NCBI GenBank assembly: GCA_003266105.1
Contig: MVAA01000041.1
Span: 307-6,917 of the forward strand
From: Methanosphaera sp. rholeuAM6
GTDB taxonomy: Archaea > Methanobacteriota > Methanobacteria > Methanobacteriales > Methanobacteriaceae
Reading direction: 5' to 3'
DNA: 6,611 nucleotides
Made by a program: the position numbers and the translations under genes. The notes beneath the pieces were generated by a model. That model was given only the letters and a program-made list of their open reading frames with translations. It searched no databases and was not told the origin of the DNA. Positions 1-5,792 of this stretch are shown here, in pieces (positions within the stretch are counted from its first letter, which is position 1; each line of letters opens with the position of its first letter).

Positions 1-104
1 GACATGGTCCATTCGAACCTCACAGATTACCTTCCGATGAAATGGAATACACCAGTCTTCCAGGCGTACTTGAAAAACTCGAAGACAGATTCGAAGACAT
101 GTAA
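1..104 (+). CDS. fbp: C-terminal end of probable fructose-1,6-bisphosphate aldolase/phosphatase (partial)
   Basis: Reading in the frame that begins at base 3 gives 33 residues up to a TAA at 102-104; the 5' part of the gene lies outside the window. The tail runs HGPFEPHRLPSDEMEYTSLP and ends in a charged helix (EKLEDRFEDM). From memory this matches the conserved C-terminus of the archaeal bifunctional FBP aldolase/phosphatase family (FBPase_3), where a GPF-PHRL--EEMEYTTLP pattern precedes a short terminal helix. That enzyme condenses triose phosphates to fructose-1,6-bisphosphate and then dephosphorylates it in cytoplasmic gluconeogenesis, using Mg2+. None of the catalytic residues fall inside the window, so the assignment rests on the tail alone. 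The gene converges on metX with about 90 bp between the stops. It has no evident functional link to the methionine genes. Confidence 0.65.
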   Translation, partial: HGPFEPHRLPSDEMEYTSLPGVLEKLEDRFEDM

Positions 105-123
105 ATATAACAATTATATTTAC
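101..123. repeat. Perfect 10-bp inverted repeat over the fbp stop codon
   Basis: GTAAATATAA (101-110) and TTATATTTAC (114-123) are perfect reverse complements around a 3-base CAA loop. The left arm contains the TAA stop of the fbp-like gene. The arms are almost pure A/T, so an RNA hairpin would be weak. It may be a 3'-end structure, or a DNA site, because it contains ATATAACAATTATAT (105-119), a shortened form of the palindromes upstream of metY. The role is not resolved. Confidence 0.55.
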
Positions 124-171
124 CACATAACCTCCCCTTTTAATTAAAACTAATTTTAACAAATTTTAGAG

Positions 172-190
172 AAAAAAAAATAGAAAAAAA
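172..190 (-). terminator. Oligo-T transcription terminator of metX
   Basis: Just past the metX stop, the minus strand reads T7, then CTA, then T9. Runs of T without a required hairpin are the usual intrinsic termination signal for archaeal RNA polymerase. The placement 6-24 bases after the stop fits the end of the metX transcript. The identification is by pattern only. Confidence 0.55.
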
Positions 191-195
191 CTAAC

Positions 196-1671
196 TTACT
201 CCAAGTCCAATAAGTTAGATAAATGAGTGGATGAGATGTTACCAATTACCTGTTGTTTCTTATTGATAACAGGCAAACCAGAAATACGACGTTCTTCCAT
301 TTTATGAGCTACATCATAAATCGAATCATCCTCATAACATGTCAAAACATCCCTAGTCATTATTTCTTCAATATTATCAGTGTTTTTAGCTATAGCCTTG
401 GATAAATCCCATGCAGTTACAATACCAATAATCTTGTTATTGGAATCCACAACAGGAATATGAGTCCTATTTTTTGTCAACATCAATTCTGCAGCGTCTT
501 TAACGGTTTTATTATCCTGCAATGTGACAACATTCTTATTCATCACATCCTTAACCGTTGCCTTTGACAAGAAGTTACTGATGATGTAATTCATTTGACC
601 ATTTTCTATTAAAAATGCATCATGTCCATATTCGGAGTTTAATTTGGAATATGTTACGTCAACATTATTTGCTCTTAATGCTAAAACTATTTCTTCCATC
701 TGTTCATGTGTATATAACCAGTCGGACGTTATAGACATTATCAGCATCTTGGATCTTATTGGTTTTAAACCCTCTTCCAATGAATTGTTCTTCCTGACAT
801 CAAAGTAATCTAATGCTTTTGTTAAGTATAAGTAACTGTTGGCATCAAATTTTTTAGTAAAACTAAAACCTTGATGTTCCAGGTAACTTTCCACTTGGAA
901 TTCATTACTGAAATCGTAACTGAATGAATTCTTATCCTGTAATCTTCTGCCAAATTTTTCATACATTGACTCATTACTAAGATAAGTTATGTGTCCTATC
1001 ATACGTGCAACTGACAATCCCTGTTCTGGTTTTTTATCACTGTCATAATAATTTCCGTTATTCCAATTGGGATCTTCAATTACGGATCTGCGTTCTACTG
1101 CATTGAATGCTATTTGCTGTGGTGTAGAATATGCACCTGAAGCAATCATTATTGCATTACGTATCATGTCCGGATAAGATAATGTCCATTGTAATGCTTG
1201 CATTCCACCCATTGAACCTCCAATAACAGCATATAATTGTGGTATCTCCAGATAATCCATTAATTTCTTTTCAGCATTAACCATGTCTTTTATTGTTATT
1301 ATAGGAAATTCTAATGCATATTCCTTTCCGGTATCCGGATTGATATCGCTAGGTCCTGTTGTTCCCTTACAGCTTCCAAGAACATTAGAACATATTACAA
1401 AGTATTTGTTTGTATCCAACGGCTTTCCAGGACCAATGATGATATTCCACCATCCCGGCTTCTGGTCACCGTCATGCCAGCCTGCTGCATGGGCATCACC
1501 CGTTAGTGCATGACAAACATAGATTGCATTACTTTTTTGAGCATTTAAAGTTCCATATGTCTCATAGGCAATAGTTGGATTCTTTAAGATGTTACCAGTT
1601 TCTAGTTCCAAATCCTCTTCCAATGTGTAATATTGGGTTTCTACAGTACCAATTGATTTTATTAGTGCCAA
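196..1671 (-). CDS. metX: Homoserine O-acetyltransferase (MetX) with C-terminal tandem CBS domains
   Basis: A 491-residue cytoplasmic enzyme that transfers an acyl group from acyl-CoA to the hydroxyl of homoserine, the first committed step of homocysteine synthesis. Residues 1-370 are an alpha/beta-hydrolase of the MetX family. The nucleophile elbow GGSMGG has Ser153, and the triad is completed by Asp317 (SDWLYTH) and His350 (YGHDAFL). The oxyanion region CHALTGDAHAAG is at 53-64, and Arg223 lies in VARMIGHITY. Residues 372-491 are two CBS motifs. The first keeps the adenosyl-ribose signature GIVTAWD (Thr419, Asp422); the second is degenerate (GNISSTH, with His483 where Asp is usual). This fusion is known from other methanogens and suggests allosteric control by an adenosyl ligand, which is an inference. 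Acetyl-CoA is the likely donor, but some MetX proteins use succinyl-CoA and this cannot be decided by eye. The start is TTG, chosen because GGGAGGT lies 7 bases upstream and no other Met occurs before residue 130. It lies 162 bp downstream of metY on the same strand. Confidence 0.93.
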   Translation of the reverse strand: MALIKSIGTVETQYYTLEEDLELETGNILKNPTIAYETYGTLNAQKSNAIYVCHALTGDAHAAGWHDGDQKPGWWNIIIGPGKPLDTNKYFVICSNVLGSCKGTTGPSDINPDTGKEYALEFPIITIKDMVNAEKKLMDYLEIPQLYAVIGGSMGGMQALQWTLSYPDMIRNAIMIASGAYSTPQQIAFNAVERRSVIEDPNWNNGNYYDSDKKPEQGLSVARMIGHITYLSNESMYEKFGRRLQDKNSFSYDFSNEFQVESYLEHQGFSFTKKFDANSYLYLTKALDYFDVRKNNSLEEGLKPIRSKMLIMSITSDWLYTHEQMEEIVLALRANNVDVTYSKLNSEYGHDAFLIENGQMNYIISNFLSKATVKDVMNKNVVTLQDNKTVKDAAELMLTKNRTHIPVVDSNNKIIGIVTAWDLSKAIAKNTDNIEEIMTRDVLTCYEDDSIYDVAHKMEERRISGLPVINKKQQVIGNISSTHLSNLLDLE

Positions 1672-1678
1672 CTTATTT

Positions 1679-1684
1679 ACCTCC
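1679..1684 (-). promoter_or_regulatory. Ribosome binding site that fixes the TTG start of metX
   Basis: The minus strand reads GGAGGT here, preceded by another G, with 7 bases to the TTG at 1669-1671. This is a near-perfect Shine-Dalgarno match at ideal spacing. It is the main reason for accepting a TTG start. Confidence 0.8.
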
Positions 1685-1710
1685 CTTTACAATCGTTAAT
1701 ATCCATTTAG

Positions 1711-1718
1711 TTATATAT
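1711..1718 (-). promoter_or_regulatory. Probable TATA box of metX
   Basis: The minus strand reads ACAAAAG followed by ATATATAA, resembling a purine-rich BRE next to a TATA box. An archaeal start about 25 bases downstream would fall near 1690, leaving a leader of roughly 20 bases that just includes the ribosome binding site. This suggests metX can be transcribed on its own as well as from metY read-through. The overlapping ATATAAC resembles a half-site of the palindromes upstream of metY. Confidence 0.45.
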
Positions 1719-1786
1719 CTTTTGTAACATTTAATATTTATCATGAATAATAATTATAAAGTTTTAATTCATAGAATTTCCTGATG

Positions 1787-1816
1787 AAAAAATAGATTTA
1801 TATGGGGGGTTAAAAA
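1787..1816 (-). terminator. Possible T-tract terminator between metY and metX
   Basis: After the metY stop the minus strand carries T5 (1812-1816), a C6 run (1804-1809) and T6 (1787-1792). These T-runs could end some metY transcripts before metX. They are short, so partial read-through into metX is equally plausible. Confidence 0.3.
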
Positions 1817-1833
1817 GAAGATTCAAAGAAGGA

Positions 1834-3120
1834 TTATATTTTATCTAATGCTTGGTCCACATCAGCTAAAATATCTTCCAAATCTTCAATTCCAACTGAG
1901 AATCTGATTAAATCTGGTGTAACACCTGTTGCTCTTTGCTGTTCTTCGGTTAGTTGTGAGTGGGTTGTTGATGCCGGATGTATGATTAATGATTTTGCAT
2001 CCCCTATATTTGCTAGAAGGGACAATAATTCTGTGTTGTTTATAAAATCAATTGCTCCCTGGTATCCTGCTTTAAGACCAAATGATACTATTCCACCGTA
2101 CCCTTTTTCAGCATATTTTTTTGCTACTTCATGGTTTGGACTACTTTCAAGACCAGAATATGTTACCCATGCAACTTTAGGATGTGCTTCCAAGTGTTTT
2201 GCAACTGCTAAAGCATTTTCTGCATGTTTTTCTATTCTTAAACTTAAAGTTTCCAATCCCTGTAATAATAGGAATGAACCGAATGGACTTGGTACTGCTC
2301 CCGTGTCCCTTCCAAGTACTGCCCTTATTCTTGTTGTGAATGCTGCAGGCCCACATGCTTCAAAGAACCTTAATCCATTGTATGTTTCATCAGGCTCTGT
2401 TAATCCAGGGAATTTACCGTTGTCCCAATTGAAGTCTCCTTTTTCTATGATTACCCCACCAAGGGTTGTTCCATGTCCACCAATATATTTTGTTGCACTG
2501 CTTGCTATGAGATCTGCCCCATGGTCAAACGGTCTTACTGAACCAATACCTACCGTGTTATCTGCGATTAGTGGTATTCCGTTTTTGTGTGCAATTTCGG
2601 ACAATACATCGAAGTCAGGTATGTCCAGTTTTGGGTTACCTATTGATTCGACATATATTGCTCTTGTTTTTTCATCTATTGCTGCTTCAAACTGATCAGG
2701 AGACTGTGAATCTACAAATTTAACTGTTCTACCCAAGTTTTTAAGTGTGTTTTCGAATAGTTCGAATGTTCCACCGTATAGGTTATCTGCCGATACAATA
2801 TTATCTCCCACTTCAGTTAGGTTGATTATTGTGTAAAATATTGCGGACATTCCTGATGACGTTGCATATGCTGCTGTTCCACCTTCAATTGCTGCTATTC
2901 TTTTTTCAAATGCATCCGTTGTGGGATTGGTCAGTCTTGTATATATGTTTCCTCCTTCCCTTAATGCAAACCTGTTTGCTGCTTGGTCAGTATCTTTAAA
3001 TACGTATGATGTTGTTTGATAAATTGGTACTGCTCTTGAGCCTGATTCATCCGTTTCTTCTTGTCCTACATGTAATCCTATTGTTGCTATGTTTCGTTTA
3101 TTTTTTATTTCGTATGCCAC
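1834..3120 (-). CDS. metY: O-acetylhomoserine aminocarboxypropyltransferase (sulfhydrylase), MetY
   Basis: A 428-residue cytoplasmic PLP enzyme of the Cys/Met metabolism family (fold type I). It replaces the acyl group of O-acylhomoserine with sulfide to give homocysteine. The PLP lysine is Lys211 in SSATKYIGGHG, Asp187 in IADNT contacts the pyridine nitrogen, and Tyr60-Arg62 in YTRLTNPT together with Ser89-Gly90-Met91 in the SSGMSAI loop bind the cofactor phosphate. The C-terminal Arg406 in IRFSVGIEDLEDI fits the substrate-carboxylate arginine. Length and the KFPG/DETYNG insert near 237-249 fit MetY rather than the shorter MetB/MetC/MGL relatives. The start is GTG, supported by AGGAAGTGAT ending 3 bases upstream; the next Met is residue 91. 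It lies upstream of metX, the enzyme making its substrate, so the two are a functional pair. The gene looks visibly less AT-rich than the helicase, and archaeal MetY genes are often thought to be bacterial in origin, but transfer is not shown here. Confidence 0.94.
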   Translation of the reverse strand: MAYEIKNKRNIATIGLHVGQEETDESGSRAVPIYQTTSYVFKDTDQAANRFALREGGNIYTRLTNPTTDAFEKRIAAIEGGTAAYATSSGMSAIFYTIINLTEVGDNIVSADNLYGGTFELFENTLKNLGRTVKFVDSQSPDQFEAAIDEKTRAIYVESIGNPKLDIPDFDVLSEIAHKNGIPLIADNTVGIGSVRPFDHGADLIASSATKYIGGHGTTLGGVIIEKGDFNWDNGKFPGLTEPDETYNGLRFFEACGPAAFTTRIRAVLGRDTGAVPSPFGSFLLLQGLETLSLRIEKHAENALAVAKHLEAHPKVAWVTYSGLESSPNHEVAKKYAEKGYGGIVSFGLKAGYQGAIDFINNTELLSLLANIGDAKSLIIHPASTTHSQLTEEQQRATGVTPDLIRFSVGIEDLEDILADVDQALDKI

Positions 3121-3123
3121 ATT

Positions 3124-3133
3124 ATCACTTCCT
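3124..3133 (-). promoter_or_regulatory. Ribosome binding site that fixes the GTG start of metY
   Basis: The minus strand reads AGGAAGTGAT, one base off the 16S anti-Shine-Dalgarno complement, followed by AAT and then GTG at 3118-3120. The same string AAGGAAGTG also occurs further upstream in the leader (3273-3281), where no start codon follows at suitable distance. Confidence 0.75.
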
Positions 3134-3212
3134 TGTTTTTCTTTCTTTTCTATTTTAATATCTTTATTCTACAGTATATTTCTTTTTTGCTTTTGTAATT
3201 TAATATTGTTTG

Positions 3213-3237
3213 TTAATTGATTAATCAGTTCAATTAA
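3213..3237 (-). repeat. Inverted repeat in the presumed metY leader
   Basis: TTAATTGA (3213-3220) and TCAATTAA (3230-3237) are perfect 8-bp complements around a 9-base loop. The site lies about 95-115 bases upstream of the metY start, within the leader predicted from the promoter at 3367-3374. The stem is A/T-rich and weak, and no known riboswitch class is recognisable. Confidence 0.35.
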
Positions 3238-3339
3238 TTTTTTGTGTGTTTTGCTTCTATAAATTAGAGTAACACTTCCTTTTAATTTTTTTATTACATG
3301 ATTTAATAATTTTGTTTTTAGTTTAATTGAGTGAATAAT

Positions 3340-3359
3340 AATATAACAATTGTTATATT
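3340..3359. promoter_or_regulatory. Palindromic operator candidate 1 upstream of metY
   Basis: ATATAACAATTGTTATAT (3341-3358) is a perfect 18-bp palindrome, extended to 20 bp by the flanking A/T pair. It starts 8 bases downstream (minus strand) of the TATA-like ATTTAAAT at 3367-3374, so a start 25 bases from that box falls inside it. This is where an archaeal repressor would block transcription. Its ACAATTGT core recalls the symmetry of MarR-type operators, but the regulator is unknown. Seventeen of 18 bases match the site at 3502-3519. Confidence 0.55.
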
Positions 3360-3366
3360 TTTCCCC

Positions 3367-3374
3367 ATTTAAAT
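3367..3374 (-). promoter_or_regulatory. TATA-like box paired with operator candidate 1
   Basis: The minus strand reads ATTTAAAT followed by GGGGAAAA and then the palindrome. The sequence just upstream (CATGCT) is not a good BRE, so as a promoter this is weaker than the one at 3529-3543. It points towards metY and would give a leader of about 225 bases. Confidence 0.4.
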
Positions 3375-3501
3375 AGCATGTCATCTTCAGAATTAAAGTT
3401 AATTAAATGAATACTACAAAAAGTTCAGGAAAATCATCTTCCCAAATTTTAAAACAACTGTATATTATCGATTAAAATTATTCAATTTAATATCTCTAAG
3501 G

Positions 3502-3519
3502 ATATAACAATAGTTATAT
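3502..3519. promoter_or_regulatory. Palindromic operator candidate 2 upstream of metY
   Basis: ATATAACAATAGTTATAT has perfect 7-bp arms (ATATAAC / GTTATAT), with one mismatched pair near the centre. It differs from the site at 3341-3358 at a single position. It lies 9 bases downstream of the TATA box at 3529-3537, over the expected transcription start near 3508. The two copies are 161 bp apart, each at the same place relative to its TATA box. Confidence 0.55.
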
Positions 3520-3528
3520 TTTTTGTAC

Positions 3529-3543
3529 TATATAAATGTTTTC
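3529..3543 (-). promoter_or_regulatory. BRE and TATA box paired with operator candidate 2
   Basis: The minus strand reads GAAAAC (3538-3543, a good BRE) directly followed by ATTTATATA (3529-3537, a near-consensus archaeal TATA box). It lies after the helicase stop and points to metY, about 385 bases from the expected start to the metY GTG. No gene is convincing between this promoter and metY, so it either drives a long-leader metY transcript or an unrecognised RNA. Confidence 0.55.
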
Positions 3544-3620
3544 AAAAAATAGAACAAAAAATGAAAAAACAGACAAAGAAATAAAACAAAAAGAATCAAA
3601 AAATAAACAATTAAAAAAGT
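3541..3620 (-). terminator. T-rich termination zone after the helicase gene
   Basis: Within 80 bases after the helicase stop the minus strand carries at least five runs of T5-T6 separated by short spacers, with hardly any G+C. Repeated T-tracts of this kind are typical of strong archaeal termination. The zone separates helicase transcription from the metY promoters, which begin at its far edge. Confidence 0.6.
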
Positions 3621-3622
3621 GA

Positions 3623-5494
3623 CTAAAGAATATCCTCCAAATAAATAACATCCATAGGAGAAAATTGTTTAACCAGATTCATAATGTTACTTGCACCACT
3701 TAACATGTCATAATTGCCAATAATTATCAACTTTTTTCTAGATCGTGTTATTGAAACATTCAACTGATTTTTATCTGCCAAAAATTTCTTCTGAAACTTG
3801 CTTAAAGACATGTTCAAGCTTTTGCAAAAACTAAGAAGTATCACATCCTTTTCTCTACCCTGAAACCTATAAATAGTATCACATTCCACATTAATCTCTT
3901 CAGAATCCAACAGTTTCTGAAGATATAACTTCTGTTTCTTATAAGGAGTGATAACACCTATTTCTTCCTCCGGAATATTGTTGGACAACAATGATTTAAC
4001 AATACTGACAACCAATGATGACTCATACCTGTTACAACAGCCCCCACCAACTTCCGATTCATCAAAATTTACATTAGAAGTATCAATAAAAGTAATTGCA
4101 TCATCATTTAACAAGAAAGAATTGTCATTGATAATGTTAATTTTCTGATTTTTAACATTATCCCCTGTCAATAATTTTCCATCATAGTACAATTTACTGG
4201 CAACGTCGCTTATTTGCTGATTCATACGATATTGGATATTTAAAAACGTATAATTATTAGGATATTTTTCGATTAACAGATTAAAAATTGATTTGTTTAA
4301 TAAATAAGATGCATTAGAATTACCAATAGGTTGCAGTTGCTTATTGTCACCAATCAATATGAACCTATTTGTTTTCATTAATGGTATTAATGCCAGGTAT
4401 ACCGGTACTTGACTGGCCTCATCCATTATCACGTAATCAAATTCCATGTCCTTTGTAATGAAACTGCTTGATGAAAGTACTGTGGAAGCTATAATTTTAA
4501 TATTCTTAACTATATCAGATTGAATATTATTTTTAATATTGTCTATCTCTAATTGTATTTCATTTATCCTATCAATATTCTTAGTTTTATTGACTTCAGA
4601 TACATAATTATTTAAGCTACTTTCATTTTCCTCAATAGAAAAAATTTGCTTGAAAATCCTATTGATGAAATTATCTTTACGATGAAGAACATCAAAATCA
4701 TCCTCTTCAATATAATCGTCAGAATTTTCCAACTCCCGGATAAAACTTTCTTTTTCAAGAACTAGTTCATATTTCGGATGTTTCTTAATCTGTTCATCAA
4801 ATGTATATTTTAAAGAATTGCCTGTAATTTTGTTTTTTTGCCCTATTCTAAGAATATCTTCATCATTAATAGAATCCAGTCGTTCAATGATGTTATCTAA
4901 AGCAATATGAGTATGAGTAGTTATAAGAATTCTTTTATTCTGTTTATATAACTGTTTGATTATTTCTATAATAGTATGTGTTTTTCCTGTACCCGGCGGT
5001 CCTTGAATAATGTGAAATTTATCTGTCTGCAACGCTTTTTCCACAGCTATTGCTTGATTTTCATTTAATTTATTTGAAATATTAAATTTATTCCCAGAAT
5101 AGCAAGATTCTTTGTAGTTGAATATCGAATTTAATGTATCTTTATTATCTGCATTGATTTTATCTTCATTGATTAAGTCAAACGTTTCCTGAAGTTTATG
5201 AATTATTATATCCTTCTGAATGTTTTTAACAGCTATTTTTTGTCCAGTACTAAAATTTGCTTTTTTTGTTAGCTTTATTACCAAATTCTTATGATTAACA
5301 TTCATAATCAATGCAGGTACCCTGTCAACTTCCACAGACATATTCTTTGTAAAACCTGTTGGTGCATTGGTTGAAACACTGATTGTATCATCACTGATTT
5401 TAAATATTTCTGCGTAAACTGCCCTGTTTGATTCTTTTTCTTTGATTATCAGTTCTTTGAATTCCTTTGTGAATTGTCTGTTATTGTCCATCAT
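3623..5494 (-). CDS. Superfamily 1B DNA/RNA helicase of the Upf1/Dna2/NAM7 (IGHMBP2-like) type
   Basis: A 623-residue ATP-dependent helicase with a full motif set. A Q-motif-like LNENQAIAVEKAL is at 143-155, Walker A GPPGTGKT at 165-172, motif Ia ITTHTHIALDNIIERL at 191-206, and motif Ic ASTVLSSSSF at 336-345. Walker B VIMDEASQ is at 355-362 (Asp358, Glu359), motif III IGDNKQLQP at 381-389, and motif IV LNIQYRM at 418-424. Motif V is DTIYRFQGREKD at 539-550 and motif VI is SITRSRKK at 581-588. Residues 1-140 resemble the beta-barrel arm of the Upf1/Sen1/IGHMBP2 group. The segment 208-330, rich in Glu, Asp, Lys and Asn, would form the stalk and 1C insertion. No Dna2 nuclease, zinc or R3H domain is visible. 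Relatives unwind DNA or RNA 5' to 3'; whether this one acts in repair, replication or RNA turnover cannot be told. The start is ATG at 5492-5494, with a second ATG directly after it. No Shine-Dalgarno is seen, so it may be nearly leaderless. It stands alone, ended by a T-rich zone. Confidence 0.88.
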   Translation of the reverse strand: MMDNNRQFTKEFKELIIKEKESNRAVYAEIFKISDDTISVSTNAPTGFTKNMSVEVDRVPALIMNVNHKNLVIKLTKKANFSTGQKIAVKNIQKDIIIHKLQETFDLINEDKINADNKDTLNSIFNYKESCYSGNKFNISNKLNENQAIAVEKALQTDKFHIIQGPPGTGKTHTIIEIIKQLYKQNKRILITTHTHIALDNIIERLDSINDEDILRIGQKNKITGNSLKYTFDEQIKKHPKYELVLEKESFIRELENSDDYIEEDDFDVLHRKDNFINRIFKQIFSIEENESSLNNYVSEVNKTKNIDRINEIQLEIDNIKNNIQSDIVKNIKIIASTVLSSSSFITKDMEFDYVIMDEASQVPVYLALIPLMKTNRFILIGDNKQLQPIGNSNASYLLNKSIFNLLIEKYPNNYTFLNIQYRMNQQISDVASKLYYDGKLLTGDNVKNQKINIINDNSFLLNDDAITFIDTSNVNFDESEVGGGCCNRYESSLVVSIVKSLLSNNIPEEEIGVITPYKKQKLYLQKLLDSEEINVECDTIYRFQGREKDVILLSFCKSLNMSLSKFQKKFLADKNQLNVSITRSRKKLIIIGNYDMLSGASNIMNLVKQFSPMDVIYLEDIL

Positions 5495-5520
5495 AATACG
5501 TAATACTGTTTATCAATAAT

Positions 5521-5530
5521 TTATTAAATA
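5521..5530 (-). promoter_or_regulatory. Possible TATA box of the helicase gene
   Basis: The minus strand reads ACAAAG followed by TATTTAATAA, centred about 32 bases upstream of the helicase ATG. Transcription starting about 25 bases downstream would leave a leader of only about 6-8 bases, which agrees with the missing ribosome binding site. AT-richness makes TATA-like matches common here. Confidence 0.35.
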
Positions 5531-5733
5531 CTTTGTTTTACAACATAAAAAATAGTTAAAATTCAAAATAAATGAAAGATAAACATGATTATTATTTAAA
5601 AATAACCACATTTATCTTAAATAGGATATAATTATAATTAAACATTTCTGGTTTTTAAAAAAAAAAGGTTTAATCTTTTTAGCTTGATAAAATCCATTTA
5701 TTTTGGAGAATATATTAATTCATAAAATGCATC

Positions 5734-5780
5734 TTTATAAATATAACATAATATCTCGGTGTTTAATTCAACATTAAACA
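5734..5780 (+). promoter_or_regulatory. TATA box followed by a perfect hairpin (possible small RNA start)
   Basis: TTTATAAATA (5734-5743) is a good TATA match. About 25 bases downstream begins TGTTTAAT (5760-5767), TCAAC, then ATTAAACA (5773-5780), a perfect 8-bp stem with a 5-base loop. A T6 run at 5875-5880 could end such a transcript after about 120 bases. All three elements could arise by chance in DNA this AT-rich. Confidence 0.25.
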
Positions 5781-5792
5781 AATAATATTATA

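Noticed and set aside
1982..2695. A 237-residue plus-strand frame antisense to metY
   Set aside because: It lies wholly inside metY, whose cofactor-binding and catalytic motifs are all present on the minus strand; the plus-strand frame has no domain logic and is a codon-usage mirror.
3169..3384. A 71-residue ATG-started minus-strand frame between the helicase and metY
   Set aside because: It has no ribosome binding site and an extreme Lys/Asn/Ile composition typical of translated AT-rich DNA. A TATA-like box and a perfect 18-bp palindrome sit inside its first codons, which fits promoter DNA better than coding sequence. No family is recognised.
3428..3442. GGAA-N7-TTCC resembling the NrpR nitrogen-regulator operator
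   Set aside because: The NrpR operator has a 6-base spacer; here it is 7, and the neighbouring genes are not nitrogen-assimilation genes.
3541..3620. Repeated AAAAAA-spacer pattern as a possible CRISPR-like or tandem repeat
   Set aside because: The units have no constant length or sequence; on the minus strand they read as successive T-tracts, best explained as a termination zone.
5652..5666. T5-A10 tract as a bent-DNA origin or attachment element
   Set aside because: Only one tract is present, with no repeated origin-box motifs or flanking direct repeats, so there is nothing to support an origin or integration site.
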